Part shown: piece after piece, positions 41,872 through 51,314 of the stretch
Layout of the letters: each line of letters opens with the position of its first letter
How positions within the stretch are numbered: the stretch's first letter is position 1
Assembly: GCF_015207105.1 (NCBI RefSeq)
Contig: NZ_JADEXO010000007.1
Location: forward strand, 41,839 to 105,838
Length of the DNA stretch: 64,000 bases
DNA from: a cf. Phormidesmis sp. LEGE 11477
Lineage (GTDB): Bacteria; Cyanobacteriota; Cyanobacteriia; Phormidesmidales; Phormidesmidaceae
Direction of reading: 5' to 3'
Made by a program: the position numbers and the translations under genes
The notes under the pieces: generated by a model
What the model was told of the DNA's origin: nothing
The model's input: the letters and a program-made list of their open reading frames with translations, nothing else
Database searches by the model: none

Positions 41872-42655
41872 CGAAGGCCGCGCCCATCCCCTGGAACATC
41901 ATCCAGGATAAAAAGAAATTGCTGATGAAGATAGCCAGCAGTGAAGTGACGACAGCCGTTGTGGTTGATTGACCTACACCTTTAGCGCCGCCTGTCGTGG
42001 TCAAGCCCCAGCTAGAGCCAATGACGGCAATCAATATGCCGAAGATCAGCGCCTTGATCAAAGAAGCGGCCAAATCCCAGACAGTCAGAAAGTTGCGAGC
42101 CGAATTGAGAAAAACGGCGAAGGGAATGTTGTAAAGCGTCGTTGCGACGGCTAAGCCGCCTAACAAACCCGTAATAATAGCTAGCACATTCAGCAATGGC
42201 ACCATCAACGCGCAGGCGATGACCCGAGGAATGACTAGATAATCTACCGGGTCACTTCTTAGCATCTGCAATGCATCAATTTGCTCGGTGACTCTCATTG
42301 TGCCGATCTCTGCGGCAAAGGCAGAACCGACTCTACCCGCTAGAACCACTGCAGTTAGAACTGGCGCAAGCTCTCTAGAAAGCGTAATCGCTAGCACGCC
42401 ACCAATCGCCGTAGTCGCCCCGAACGTAATAAATTCGCGAGTAACCTGGATAGTAAAAACCATACCGACAAATACAGAGGTAACCAGGGCAATCAGCAGT
42501 GACTCTGGGCCAACGGCTGACATTTGCTCTATGGTATTGCGGCGGTGAATAGGTTTAGAAATGACATGAATGAGGACCTGCCCGCCTAGAAAGATAGCTG
42601 AGAGCAGTCGCTGAAACCAAAGCGCAAGATTCGGTGGGACAAGAGAGCGGGCCAT
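41861..42655 (-). CDS. MlaE/TGD1-family ABC transporter permease
   Basis: A 264-residue permease of the MlaE family, which in other bacteria and chloroplasts moves phospholipids between membranes together with an MCE-domain protein and an ATPase. It has five to six membrane helices. Typical motifs are LITSVFVGMVFTIQVTREFI-like ALVTSVFVGMVFTIQVTREF, LSRELAPVLTAVVLAGRVGS, AAEIGTMRVTEQIDALQML and TTGGAKGVGQSTTTAVV. The partner MCE and ATPase genes are not in the window. DUF3119 follows with an 11-base overlap. In plants the corresponding TGD1 imports lipids into the chloroplast. Confidence 0.92.
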   Translation of the reverse strand: MARSLVPPNLALWFQRLLSAIFLGGQVLIHVISKPIHRRNTIEQMSAVGPESLLIALVTSVFVGMVFTIQVTREFITFGATTAIGGVLAITLSRELAPVLTAVVLAGRVGSAFAAEIGTMRVTEQIDALQMLRSDPVDYLVIPRVIACALMVPLLNVLAIITGLLGGLAVATTLYNIPFAVFLNSARNFLTVWDLAASLIKALIFGILIAVIGSSWGLTTTGGAKGVGQSTTTAVVTSLLAIFISNFFLSWMMFQGMGAAFVGN

Positions 42656-43059
42656 AGGCTGTGAGGTGGGCGACGGTTCTAATCACCTTTGTATGAAGAT
42701 CTTTGGATAAAGACCAATGATTTTGACGAAGTGGGTTTAGATGTATAGCTATCACCGCTACCTTATTACATTTTCTGGTCAGGTATGTCGATGTATCAAA
42801 ACTCTCTATATATAGCCAAAAGGTAGCCAAAAATATAGCCAAAAGGTATGTACAGGTCACTTCGCCTTCTACAGCGTGTACTTCGCCTCAATCCCTATCA
42901 GTGGCTACAGCGTCTGTTGTGCTCGGGCTGTAGCAATCCCCACTTGTCTATCATCATCGGAAGTTACAATCCTTGTTATGAAAAGCTAAGTACTTAGCAC
43001 TCTGACTAAACGCATCTCGCGAATTTGCGATATCTCCTCTGATTTTTTCAAAAAAACTT
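42656..43059. promoter_or_regulatory. divergent intergenic region
   Basis: The 404 bases between the MlaE permease and the M16 peptidase contain no gene that I can support. ATATAGCCAAAAGGTA occurs twice at about 42812-42852. The promoters of both flanking transcription units should be here. Confidence 0.4.
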
Positions 43060-44907
43060 ATGCTAGTAAACAGTGTTTTTCAACAGAGTCGTTCAGGTGC
43101 TATGGGTTTTTGGGTTCAATGCCGTACGGTGTGGCTTCGCCTAGTTGCGATCGCGCTAATCATTTGCTTTAGTTCTAGCGCCTTTCCTCTCCGGGCTCTA
43201 GCGGGCCCAGTCAAATTTAGCTTATCGCCGCCTCTTCTAGCTCAGGCAGAAGCCGCAACTAACGCCATTCAGCCCTACCTAGATGGCGTTGCCGAAGCCG
43301 TTACCGAATTTACATTGCCCAATGGCATGAAGTTTATTGTGCTAGAGCAGCATAAAGCCCCTGTCGCTTCGGTGATGCTGTATGCCAACGTCGGGGCGTC
43401 GTACGAAGAAGATGGCAAGACAGGAATCGCCCACTATCTAGAGCATCTTGCCTTTAAAGGAACAACTCGCGTCGGCACCCGCGACTACGCCGCCGAAAGA
43501 GTCGTACTCGATCAGCTAGATAGCGTTTTCGATCAGCTAATTGCGGCTGAAGCGACCGGAGACACCGCAAAAGTTGCTGAGCTCACTGAGGAATTTACCC
43601 AGCTACAAGCAGAAGCCGCTACCTATGTAAAGCAAAACGAGTTTGGTCAAATCATTGAGCAAGCAGGTGGCACCGGGCTAAACGCAACCACCTCCGCAGA
43701 CGCTACCCGCTATTTTTACAGCCTGCCTTCTAATAAGATAGAGCTGTGGTTTTCGCTAGAGTCCGAACGCTTTTTAGACCCGGTCTTTAGAGAATTTTAC
43801 AAAGAGAAAGAGGTGGTTTTAGAAGAGCGTCGTAGCCGGGTAGATAATTCTCCTATCGGTCAGATGGTCGAACGCTTTTCAGAAGTTGCCTATAGCGAGA
43901 GCCCTTATCGTCGTCCCGTTATCGGCTATCAAGAAGACTTACGGATCGCAACGCGCGCCGACGTTCGAGAATTCTTCGATACCTATTATGGTCCGAGCAA
44001 TCTAATCGCGGCGGTCGTTGGTGATGTCGATCCTACGCAGATAGAGCAGCTAGCCGAAGCCTACTTTGGCCGCTACGAGTCTAGAGTCGATCCACCCGAG
44101 CTAGTTGCTAATGAGCCCGAGCAGACTGAGCCGCGCTCGTTCACGCTAGAACTGGCTTCTCAGCCCTGGTATTTAGAGGGCTATCACCGACCTGGAGTCA
44201 ACGATCCTGACCATGTGGTGTATGCGATTATCAGCAGCATTTTGACAGGTGGCCGCACGGCAAGGCTTTATAAAGCATTGGTAGAGCCTCAGATTGCGCT
44301 AGATGTCGGTAGTGCTAATGGTTTCCCAGGAAATAAGCTGTCTTCTGTAATGCTGCTCTATGGACTAACTGCGCCGAATCATACGGTAGAAGAACTAGCA
44401 GTGGGGTTAGACGCCGAGCTAGAGCGCTTGAAGCAGGAGCCCGTAGATACGATGACGCTAGATCGGGTAAAAACTCAGGCGCGGGCGGGTCTGCTGCGGC
44501 AGCTCGATTCCAATCAGGGAATGGCTAGCCTGTTGACAGAATACGAGGCCAAGACAGGCGACTGGCGCAGTGTGTTTCAAGAGCTTCAGCTCATAGAAGC
44601 AGTGGATGCGGCGGATGTGCAGCGGGTTGCAAGGCAGACGTTTCGGCCTACCAATCGAACTGTGGGCAAATTGATATCGGCTGAAGCAGCGCCGTCAGAA
44701 TCTGCACCGCCAGAATCTGCACCACCCGAATCCGCACCGCCAGAATCTGCACCGGACGCGGAAACCTCTGAGTTAGATAGCGCCCAATCTGCTGCCCAAT
44801 CGACTACGGAACCTGAAGCGCCGCCTGAAGTAGCTGTCGAAGACACTGCTGCGGCTGAAGAGCCAGCGACTCGCATGCCAGCGGCTCCTATTAGAGGGCT
44901 TTGGTAA
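43060..44907 (+). CDS. M16 family zinc metallopeptidase, catalytic subunit
   Basis: A 615-residue exported peptidase of the pitrilysin/processing-peptidase family. After a signal-like N-terminus (WLRLVAIALIICFSSSAFPL) the inverted zinc motif HxxEH appears as AHYLEHLAFKGT (around residue 125), with the third ligand Glu probably in the KEVVLEERRSR region. The two M16 half-domains continue to about residue 545. The last 65 residues are a Pro/Glu/Ala/Ser-rich tail with four PPESA pentads. It overlaps a second M16 gene that lacks the zinc motif, so the two probably form a heterodimer in the periplasm or lumen. Confidence 0.9.
   Translation: MLVNSVFQQSRSGAMGFWVQCRTVWLRLVAIALIICFSSSAFPLRALAGPVKFSLSPPLLAQAEAATNAIQPYLDGVAEAVTEFTLPNGMKFIVLEQHKAPVASVMLYANVGASYEEDGKTGIAHYLEHLAFKGTTRVGTRDYAAERVVLDQLDSVFDQLIAAEATGDTAKVAELTEEFTQLQAEAATYVKQNEFGQIIEQAGGTGLNATTSADATRYFYSLPSNKIELWFSLESERFLDPVFREFYKEKEVVLEERRSRVDNSPIGQMVERFSEVAYSESPYRRPVIGYQEDLRIATRADVREFFDTYYGPSNLIAAVVGDVDPTQIEQLAEAYFGRYESRVDPPELVANEPEQTEPRSFTLELASQPWYLEGYHRPGVNDPDHVVYAIISSILTGGRTARLYKALVEPQIALDVGSANGFPGNKLSSVMLLYGLTAPNHTVEELAVGLDAELERLKQEPVDTMTLDRVKTQARAGLLRQLDSNQGMASLLTEYEAKTGDWRSVFQELQLIEAVDAADVQRVARQTFRPTNRTVGKLISAEAAPSESAPPESAPPESAPPESAPDAETSELDSAQSAAQSTTEPEAPPEVAVEDTAAAEEPATRMPAAPIRGLW
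44692..44751. repeat. 15-bp coding repeat (PPESA) in the M16 peptidase tail
   Basis: Four 15-base units of the type CCGCCAGAATCTGCA, two of them identical, encode the PPESA pentads near the C-terminus of the peptidase. It is a low-complexity linker rather than a structural domain. Confidence 0.85.
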
Positions 44908-46421
44908 TGAGAGAGGCTTTTGAAAGTTATTTAAGGAAATTCATGGGTTTATTCTCAAGGCGATCGCGCGAACGTTTCATCGCTTTATTATTTTTAGCAG
45001 TGGCAACTTGCGTGGTGCTGCTGACACTGTCTTGGCCGAAGCCAGCTCAGGCCATAGAGCCCAAACCTTACGAAGCGCTAGTATTTCCGCCTCTAGGTGA
45101 AATTCAGATCCCAGAATTCGAGCGCTATGAGCTAGATAATGGGCTAGTCGTCTATTTGATGGAAGATCATGACCTGCCTTTGGTTAGCGGCTCAGCGACG
45201 TTTCGCACAGGATCTTATCTAGAGCCTGCGGCGCAGACAGGGCTGGCTGGTATCACTGGCGAAGCAATGCGCCTAGGTGGGACCGTCAACCATCCGCCCG
45301 ACGAGCTTAATCAGCTACTAGAGCAAAGGGCCGCATCGGTAGAGACTTCCATCGGTAGTACCTCTGGGTCGGCTGGGTTTTCTACTTTGACAGAAGATTT
45401 AGCAGATGTGTTTGAGCTGTATGCAGATGTAATTATGCAGCCTGCTTTCGACGAGACTCAAATAGCCCTAATAGAAGGAAGGACAGAAGGGGGCATTTCT
45501 CGTCGAAACGACGATCCAGGGGACATCGCCTCGCGAGAGTTTCGCAAGCTGATCTACGGCGACGAAAGTCCGTATGCGCGCATGGTTGAGTATGCCAACT
45601 TGGAGAGTATTAGCCGGGACGATGTCATCGATTTCTATGAGCGGACGCTCGCACCTGAGAATACAATTTTGGGCATTGTTGGCGATTTTGATCCGGCGCA
45701 GATGAAGGCACTGATCGATCGAACGTTGGGAAACTGGCAGAGCGGAGATAGCAATGCGATCGCTCCTCCCCCAGAAGGTCAGCAGCAAGAAACCGGACTG
45801 TTCTTCGTCGATCAGCCACAGCTCACCCAAAGCACCATTCATGTCGGTCATATCGGTGGCGAATTGCGAAACCCGTATCACCCCTCTATGGCAGTGCTCA
45901 ACGAGGTACTCAACGGCTTTGGTGGCCGATTGTTTAACGAAATTCGCTCGCGGCAGGGACTAGCCTACAGCGTGTATGCCTTTTGGAGCCCTCGATTTGA
46001 CTATAACGGCATCTTCATCGGCGGCGGATCGACCCGCTCAGAAGCGACGGTGCCTTTCATTGAGTCGATGTACCAAGAATTAGAAAAAGTGCGCGAAGAA
46101 CCCATCACAGACACTGAGCTAGCCTTTGCTAAAGACTCTGTACTCAATAGCTTCGTCTTTAACTTTCAAACGCCAAACCAAACGCTGTCTCGGCTGATTC
46201 GCTACGAGTATTACGATTATCCTACTGACTTTGTCTTTCAGTTTAGAGACGGGGTAGAACAAGCAACAGCGGCAAGCGTATTAGAAGCAGCGCAGATCAA
46301 TCTAGATCCAGAGAAGTTGATTACGATTGTGGTCGGCAACAGTGCGGAAATTGTGCCAGATTTGGCAACTTTGGGAACAGAACCCGTAGCGATTGATATC
46401 ACTATTCCTAACCCGGCATAG
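44907..46421 (+). CDS. M16 family peptidase-like protein, non-catalytic subunit
   Basis: A 504-residue M16 protein that begins at ATG 44907 in the TAATG overlap with the previous gene. A membrane anchor or signal segment (RFIALLFLAVATCVVLLTLS) precedes the first half-domain. At the place of HxxEH it reads AGITGEAMRLGGT, so the zinc site is missing. The C-terminal half keeps the substrate-binding pair typical of the partner subunit, NEIRSRQGLAYSVYAFWSP (Arg and Tyr). This is the arrangement of the alpha/beta mitochondrial processing peptidase and of bacterial M16 pairs: one subunit cuts, the other holds the peptide. Confidence 0.9.
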   Translation: MREAFESYLRKFMGLFSRRSRERFIALLFLAVATCVVLLTLSWPKPAQAIEPKPYEALVFPPLGEIQIPEFERYELDNGLVVYLMEDHDLPLVSGSATFRTGSYLEPAAQTGLAGITGEAMRLGGTVNHPPDELNQLLEQRAASVETSIGSTSGSAGFSTLTEDLADVFELYADVIMQPAFDETQIALIEGRTEGGISRRNDDPGDIASREFRKLIYGDESPYARMVEYANLESISRDDVIDFYERTLAPENTILGIVGDFDPAQMKALIDRTLGNWQSGDSNAIAPPPEGQQQETGLFFVDQPQLTQSTIHVGHIGGELRNPYHPSMAVLNEVLNGFGGRLFNEIRSRQGLAYSVYAFWSPRFDYNGIFIGGGSTRSEATVPFIESMYQELEKVREEPITDTELAFAKDSVLNSFVFNFQTPNQTLSRLIRYEYYDYPTDFVFQFRDGVEQATAASVLEAAQINLDPEKLITIVVGNSAEIVPDLATLGTEPVAIDITIPNPA

Positions 46422-46474
46422 TCCCTCATTTACAGTCCCTCACTTACAGTCCCCGCCCTCTAGGAATAGCACTG

Positions 46475-46514
46475 CAAGAAAGACCTCAGCCATCACAAAC
46501 TGAGGTCTTTCTTG
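46475..46514 (+). terminator. intrinsic terminator after the M16 pair
   Basis: A perfect 15-bp stem, CAAGAAAGACCTCAG (46475-46489) and CTGAGGTCTTTCTTG (46500-46514), with a 10-base loop, about 55 bases after the stop codon of the second M16 gene. The 3' arm carries the T-rich segment. Confidence 0.85.
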
Positions 46515-46704
46515 TATGATTTTCTAGAAAGTTGCAGCAAGTGAGCGCTTAGACCTGATATCTCTTTAAGGCTGTCTGTATGTTTTTGACGTTCGACTGT
46601 GCTCAGTCGCGCAGGCATAATGCCGTAGCGTCCGACGTATAGGTCTAAAGCAGCCGGTGGCCGAAGGTATAAAAGAAATCAGCGTTTGAGGAGCGTAACT
46701 TTGC

Positions 46705-48699
46705 ATGAAGATTGCACGCTATATCATTGAAAGATACTTCTCAGATGGCGTCAGTAGGGTTAAGCGCAAAGAGGCACTAGAACAAGCCTCTAGGGGCGAT
46801 CGCTTTCCCGGTTATTTCGTTAGAAGCACAGCGCCAGAAAACACCGATAGAGTCAGCGGCTGGCAAAAAAAGGAATACGAGGATAAGGCTAAGCCCGAAC
46901 AGGCTCGTCAAGGAATCCGCGCGATCGCCCGCGATCTGTATCGCATCCAAACAGATCCTGACATCGAGTCATCACCTGAGCTGATCGTCTTTGTCCATGG
47001 CTATAACACCCTTCTAAAGGATGCCTGTAATCGCTGTGACAATATATACCGATATATTTCTAGAGAAGATAGCGAAATCGCTCAAAAGAAAAACTTAGTC
47101 TATATTGGCTATCGCTGGTCGTCTGAAGGATTCTCGCACAAGATTATTGCCAATGCTAAGGCGCTACCAGGCATTTTCTTGTTTTTGCTAGGCATATGCC
47201 TAGTCATTTTGATCAACTATGTCATGTGGCCTGCGACCCACGCACTGATCAAACTGCTGTGGTCGCCAGCGCCCGCTGAGGCCCTTCAACAAGCCGTACC
47301 GAATTGGCTCGCAACTGTCTTGCTGCCTCTGTTTTTTAGGGTTGCTACATCAGCCATTGCTTTTTTAGCATTCGTGATTGTTGCTTTAGTACTGCTACGG
47401 CTGTCTGTATATTTCCGCGATGTGTACCGGGCCATCAACTTTGCGGTGCCAGATTTAGTCGAGCTGATGCGGCAGATTGAAAAAGAGCTAATCAACATAT
47501 GGATAGAAGATATCAAGCATGAAGCGCGCTCTCGGTCTGAAGCGATCCAAATAGCAAAAGAGAAGCGCCCAGAACTCTCTAAACGAATTAAGCTTAATTT
47601 CATCGGTCATAGCATGGGCAGCCTGGTCATTACCAACGCTGTACGAGTGCTTTCTAACGTCTTTGACCAAAGAGCCGTCGATCAAACGCCTGTTTCAGAG
47701 ATCGGCAGAACGCTCAGCTTAGGCCGCCTAGTGCTGGCCTCACCAGATATTCCGGTTCTTTCTATCGTGTCGAACCGGGCCAATAACTTGGCGTCTTCTC
47801 TGCGTCGATTCGAGGAAGCCTATCTTTTTAGCAACGAAGGGGATCTGGTGCTGCGGCTGGCCTCAACGATTGCTAACTATATATTTTTCCCTAGCGCTGA
47901 ACAGGTGCATGGACACAGGTTAGGCAGTTTGGCTCTGACTAACCCAGATATTGAGAACGGCAAAGAGCGTGGCATTGTGAACCTGAAGACATTGGAAGAT
48001 TGCTATGATCCAACGCTACATCTGGGTAAGGCGATCGCCAATGATGGCATGAATGTTTTGGAGTGTCTGTTTGTCACCCGTAGTACGCCAACGCTACCCT
48101 ACCTGATTCAAAGCTTGTTCAATCGAAACCGTGCGCCAAAGCGTCCTCATACCAATCTCTCTACCCTATTCGATCGAGACGACGAGACGATTAGCTTAGC
48201 TGACCTGTTTACCTTTTTTGACTGCACAGACTATAAGGACATTCGTCTTAACATCCAACACCAGGGAACCTATCAACCTTCCGAGCAACCTGTCGCCCTG
48301 CTGACTAGGGCTCACCGTCGCCATAGCCTAAGCTTTTGGGACTATGTCGAGCTGATGTTGCATATAGGGACTCAGCGCAAAAGTCCTAATCGATGTAATG
48401 TTCATGGGGGCTATTTTGATGGCAAGTACAGCCGTGAGCTGATGTATCGAATTGCTTTTTTGGGGTTTGAAGGGATGTTGGATGCGATCGCCCATGAAGC
48501 CAAACCAACTGTGAAAAGCGCCGAGAACAGCGCAGAAGTAGCGCTTCATATCTTGGATGAAAAATTAAAAGACAAAGGTATTGAAGTGTATTTGTCCCCT
48601 CTACGCTACCGGGTTAATGTACAGGGAAAAGACTTAGCTGAAGCAAAGCAGCAGATGCTAGAAAAGGTGGAGGGTAATGCACTGGTATCTCGTGTCTAG
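46705..48699 (+). CDS. alpha/beta-hydrolase (DUF900-like) with a membrane domain
   Basis: A 664-residue protein in which a hydrolase is split by membrane helices. The N-terminal part contains ELIVFVHGYNTLLKDACNRC (oxyanion region) and VYIGYRWSSEG. Two hydrophobic segments then follow (ALPGIFLFLLGICLVILINY and about 215-245), and the nucleophile elbow comes late, in LNFIGHSMGSLVITNAVRVL (GHSMG, Ser about 309). The insertion between the HGYN motif and the elbow is about 200 residues and includes the membrane part. The C-terminal 250 residues lack a named domain. Substrate unknown; a membrane lipase or thioesterase-like role is a guess. Confidence 0.72.
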   Translation: MKIARYIIERYFSDGVSRVKRKEALEQASRGDRFPGYFVRSTAPENTDRVSGWQKKEYEDKAKPEQARQGIRAIARDLYRIQTDPDIESSPELIVFVHGYNTLLKDACNRCDNIYRYISREDSEIAQKKNLVYIGYRWSSEGFSHKIIANAKALPGIFLFLLGICLVILINYVMWPATHALIKLLWSPAPAEALQQAVPNWLATVLLPLFFRVATSAIAFLAFVIVALVLLRLSVYFRDVYRAINFAVPDLVELMRQIEKELINIWIEDIKHEARSRSEAIQIAKEKRPELSKRIKLNFIGHSMGSLVITNAVRVLSNVFDQRAVDQTPVSEIGRTLSLGRLVLASPDIPVLSIVSNRANNLASSLRRFEEAYLFSNEGDLVLRLASTIANYIFFPSAEQVHGHRLGSLALTNPDIENGKERGIVNLKTLEDCYDPTLHLGKAIANDGMNVLECLFVTRSTPTLPYLIQSLFNRNRAPKRPHTNLSTLFDRDDETISLADLFTFFDCTDYKDIRLNIQHQGTYQPSEQPVALLTRAHRRHSLSFWDYVELMLHIGTQRKSPNRCNVHGGYFDGKYSRELMYRIAFLGFEGMLDAIAHEAKPTVKSAENSAEVALHILDEKLKDKGIEVYLSPLRYRVNVQGKDLAEAKQQMLEKVEGNALVSRV

Positions 48700-48719
48700 T
48701 TCATACAGAGGTTTGGCCT

Positions 48720-48755
48720 AAGGCACCTCGGACAAGGCACCTCGGACAAGGCACC
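48720..48755. repeat. 14-bp tandem repeat, 2.6 copies
   Basis: AAGGCACCTCGGAC occurs twice without mismatch (48720-48747), followed by AAGGCACC. It is intergenic, between the stops of two convergent hydrolase genes. Confidence 0.85.
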
Positions 48756-48768
48756 AGCGAACCGAAAA

Positions 48769-49557
48769 CTACGCTCGTAGCACTAACTCCTCTAGTAGAT
48801 CAGAGACTTCCTCGGCTCGGTTCATCACCATCAGATGGCCGCTGTTCTCAACGCTGTAGTTAGGGTTGACAAATCGATAGGGGAAGATGCGATCGCCTTT
48901 TCCATGAATATGCACCAGATCGTCTGGAATCTCTCGATTTTTCCAAGTCACCACCTTGTGCAGCGCCCATTTCAAAAAGTGCGGGTCGGTTTCTACAAGC
49001 ACCGTCTTTAGCAGTTTCTTTTGATCAGCTCCTTCTGGCCCAAACAGCCAATAGAGCAGCCAATAAAACGCCCAGAGTAAGCTTTTGAATGGAAAAACAC
49101 GATGAATCGGAAAGGCTCGAAATAGCTTGAAATAGAAAGGTATTTCTGAGCTATCTTTGGCGCTAGAAAGTAAAATTACTCGTTTAGTTTCAATCTGTTT
49201 AGCTATTTCTACCGCGATTAGCCCGCCGAAAGAGAGACCAACCACAACTGGACACTCATCTTGTATCTGCGCTGTTAGCCGCTTAGCATAGTCTGCAATT
49301 GGCTCATCAGGCTCTGGCGATACCCACTGAATATGGACAGGGCGATAGCCTTCGTAGCGCAGCCACTGAAAAATTCTCTCATCCGCGCCCAAGCCGCTGA
49401 CAAAATAGATAGGTACTAGCTTAGCGACAAGTTCATCAACGCGCGTGACTGCTGACGAGTCGCTTTCTATGTCTTGAACTTCTGATATTAAGTCTGAAGT
49501 TGACTCTGACGTTGAGTCTAATGCTGATTGTTCAGTTGGCTCCGTAGGGCTGCTCAT
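48769..49557 (-). CDS. alpha/beta-hydrolase family protein
   Basis: A 262-residue hydrolase. The first 50 residues are acidic and Ser/Glu-rich; the alpha/beta fold begins at IYFVSGLGADERIFQWLRYE. The nucleophile elbow is VVGLSFGGLIAVEIAKQI (G-L-S-F-G), and a C-terminal His sits in VENSGHLMVMNRAEE, with an Asp in HIHGKGDRIFPY. A short lid may be the FKLFRAFPIHRVFPFKSLLW segment. Substrate unknown. It is convergent with the large DUF900-like gene; no functional link is evident. Confidence 0.8.
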   Translation of the reverse strand: MSSPTEPTEQSALDSTSESTSDLISEVQDIESDSSAVTRVDELVAKLVPIYFVSGLGADERIFQWLRYEGYRPVHIQWVSPEPDEPIADYAKRLTAQIQDECPVVVGLSFGGLIAVEIAKQIETKRVILLSSAKDSSEIPFYFKLFRAFPIHRVFPFKSLLWAFYWLLYWLFGPEGADQKKLLKTVLVETDPHFLKWALHKVVTWKNREIPDDLVHIHGKGDRIFPYRFVNPNYSVENSGHLMVMNRAEEVSDLLEELVLRA

Positions 49558-49733
49558 TATCGATGAAGATGCTTTGATCGAAGATTTTCATCAATTCTAC
49601 CTATATAACTGGAAACAGACGCTATAAACGGTGATCGTTATTTCTGCTTGACCCGTAGCTCTGCCCTGTAGTAGCTCTGCCCTGTATAATGAGCGCTGAA
49701 TGATGCTTCGCTAATTTAATAGCGGTGAAAGGA

Positions 49734-50615
49734 ATGAATGTAGAAATCGTCTTTTCTCTCAATAGAAAAATCTGGCTATCGCTGATTGTTGCCATGAATT
49801 CTATTACAAGCAACGCAGCAAATCCTGAGGCTATTCGATTCAATGTCTTAGTCCCGCCTGGAGAAGAACAGTTCTTTGAAGAGAAAATTGGGGCGTCTTT
49901 GCCTACACTAGCCGCCCAGTGGCGAGTAAAATCGTATCTGCCACCTGCTTTTTTACGAGAGTATTTAGACAATCGGTTTAAAGAAAAGACAGAAGATCGA
50001 AGAAACAGTCGATATATTCAATATTCTCGTTTTTTCTTTAGAGATGCTTTTGAAGATCTAGAAAGAATAATCTATCTGGATACAGATCTAATCGTGTTAG
50101 GAGATATCGCAGAGCTATATGCCTACACAAAAGCGCTAGACAAACATCGCTATTTCGGCTCTATTCCTCACTTCTACCCTTGCATTTTCTATTTCAGTAA
50201 TCTCTTTAAGATGCGAAAGGAAATTCCAAAGTTCAACAAAACATTTAATGCAGGCGTTTGGTTCACCGACCTTTCTTTCTGGAACGAAGAAACTTACGAG
50301 CGTTTGAACTATTATCTAGACTTGGATGCCGAGAGCGACTACAAGCTATATACCCTAGGCGATGAGCCAGTCTTTAATCTAATGTTTAAAGACTATTTAC
50401 AAGCTGACAAGAACTGGAACCGCTGTGGCTACGGCACTCACCCAGCCGTCACTAACTTGCTATTAGCTTCGGGCGAAAAATTCTTGTCAGAGGCCAAGCT
50501 TATTCACTGGAGCGGTCCTTTCAAACCCTGGTCATCGCCTAAAATCCGCTTTGCAGATCTGTGGAGAACCTACTTGCCTGCTCCCTTAGCCGCAGACTAT
50601 AAAAGCTATGCATAG
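49734..50615 (+). CDS. glycosyltransferase family 8 protein
   Basis: A GT-A-fold retaining glycosyltransferase of the GT8 family (LgtC/glycogenin-like), which adds galactose or glucose to lipooligosaccharides, glycans or proteins. The product (293 residues) opens with VEIVFSLNRKIWLSLIVAMN, followed by the metal-binding DxD motif IIYLDTDLIVLGDIAEL (about residue 115), then FNAGVWFTDLSFWNEE and the C-terminal HWSGPFKPW, which has the His of the second metal site. The start is ATG 49734; GTG 49725 is also possible. It is somewhat AT-richer than its neighbours, common for surface-glycan genes. Confidence 0.88.
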   Translation: MNVEIVFSLNRKIWLSLIVAMNSITSNAANPEAIRFNVLVPPGEEQFFEEKIGASLPTLAAQWRVKSYLPPAFLREYLDNRFKEKTEDRRNSRYIQYSRFFFRDAFEDLERIIYLDTDLIVLGDIAELYAYTKALDKHRYFGSIPHFYPCIFYFSNLFKMRKEIPKFNKTFNAGVWFTDLSFWNEETYERLNYYLDLDAESDYKLYTLGDEPVFNLMFKDYLQADKNWNRCGYGTHPAVTNLLLASGEKFLSEAKLIHWSGPFKPWSSPKIRFADLWRTYLPAPLAADYKSYA

Positions 50616-50702
50616 CAAATCTCTGCAATCATCGGAACGCAGTAGAATAAGAGACAAGAGAGCTCGAGCAATTTTGGGCTTGGCAATTTTGGGCTTAAAG
50701 CT

Positions 50703-51290
50703 ATGACAGTCGCACTCAAGAAGATAGCTTTTGATGAATACCTGACTTATGCCGACGGTACCGACACTCGCTATGAATTGGTAGACGGAGTACTTATTCC
50801 TATGAGTCTTGGAACGGGTAAACACGGTGCGATCGCTGAATTTATCAACGATGAGTTTCGGGCCCATATCCGTTCAATCCAAAAGCCTTGGACTGCTAAA
50901 CAAATGTTGGTAGGTGTTCGTTCTCCTAGAGGCACGCGCTGGGATACAAGTAGAATTCCTGAGGTGACTGTCCTGCGTGTAGAACAATGGGATTCGATGA
51001 GTGAGCGCGAATCTGTCATCGACTTGAACGAACCACCCCCTGTTTTAGTGGTAGAAGTCGTCAGTCAGTCAACAAAAGCGGACGACTATCGTTCTAAACC
51101 TTCCGAGTATGCGCTGTTAGAAATTCCTGAGTATTGGATTCTAGATTCATTAGCGTCGAAGGTAACCATCTGCACTCTAGACTACAGAGTCTATAACTGC
51201 ACCGAGTTTGAAGGTGATTGCTTAGTGCATTCTTCGACATTCCCTACGCTGAAGCTGACGGCTCGCCAGATCCTTAATGCGAAACGCTAG
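50703..51290 (+). CDS. Uma2 family endonuclease (DUF820)
   Basis: A 195-residue protein of the Uma2/DUF820 family, PD-(D/E)xK-fold nucleases that are highly expanded in cyanobacteria. It has RYELVDGVLIPMSLGTGKHG (Glu near residue 22), the strand PPVLVVEVVSQSTKADDYRS with the catalytic Glu, and YALLEIPEYWILD. Biological role unknown; many copies appear mobile. It follows the GT8 gene on the same strand with an 87-base gap. Confidence 0.88.
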   Translation: MTVALKKIAFDEYLTYADGTDTRYELVDGVLIPMSLGTGKHGAIAEFINDEFRAHIRSIQKPWTAKQMLVGVRSPRGTRWDTSRIPEVTVLRVEQWDSMSERESVIDLNEPPPVLVVEVVSQSTKADDYRSKPSEYALLEIPEYWILDSLASKVTICTLDYRVYNCTEFEGDCLVHSSTFPTLKLTARQILNAKR

Positions 51291-51314
51291 CAATCTTTTC
51301 TATCAGCTCTAATG

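Noticed and set aside
44586..44876. 96-residue Gly/Ala/Asp-rich frame antisense to the M16 peptidase tail
   Set aside because: It is a shadow of the PPESA repeat and lies entirely within a solid gene.
49734..51290. Genomic island comprising the GT8 and Uma2 genes
   Set aside because: The region is slightly AT-richer, but there is no integrase, tRNA, direct repeat or IS element at its borders.
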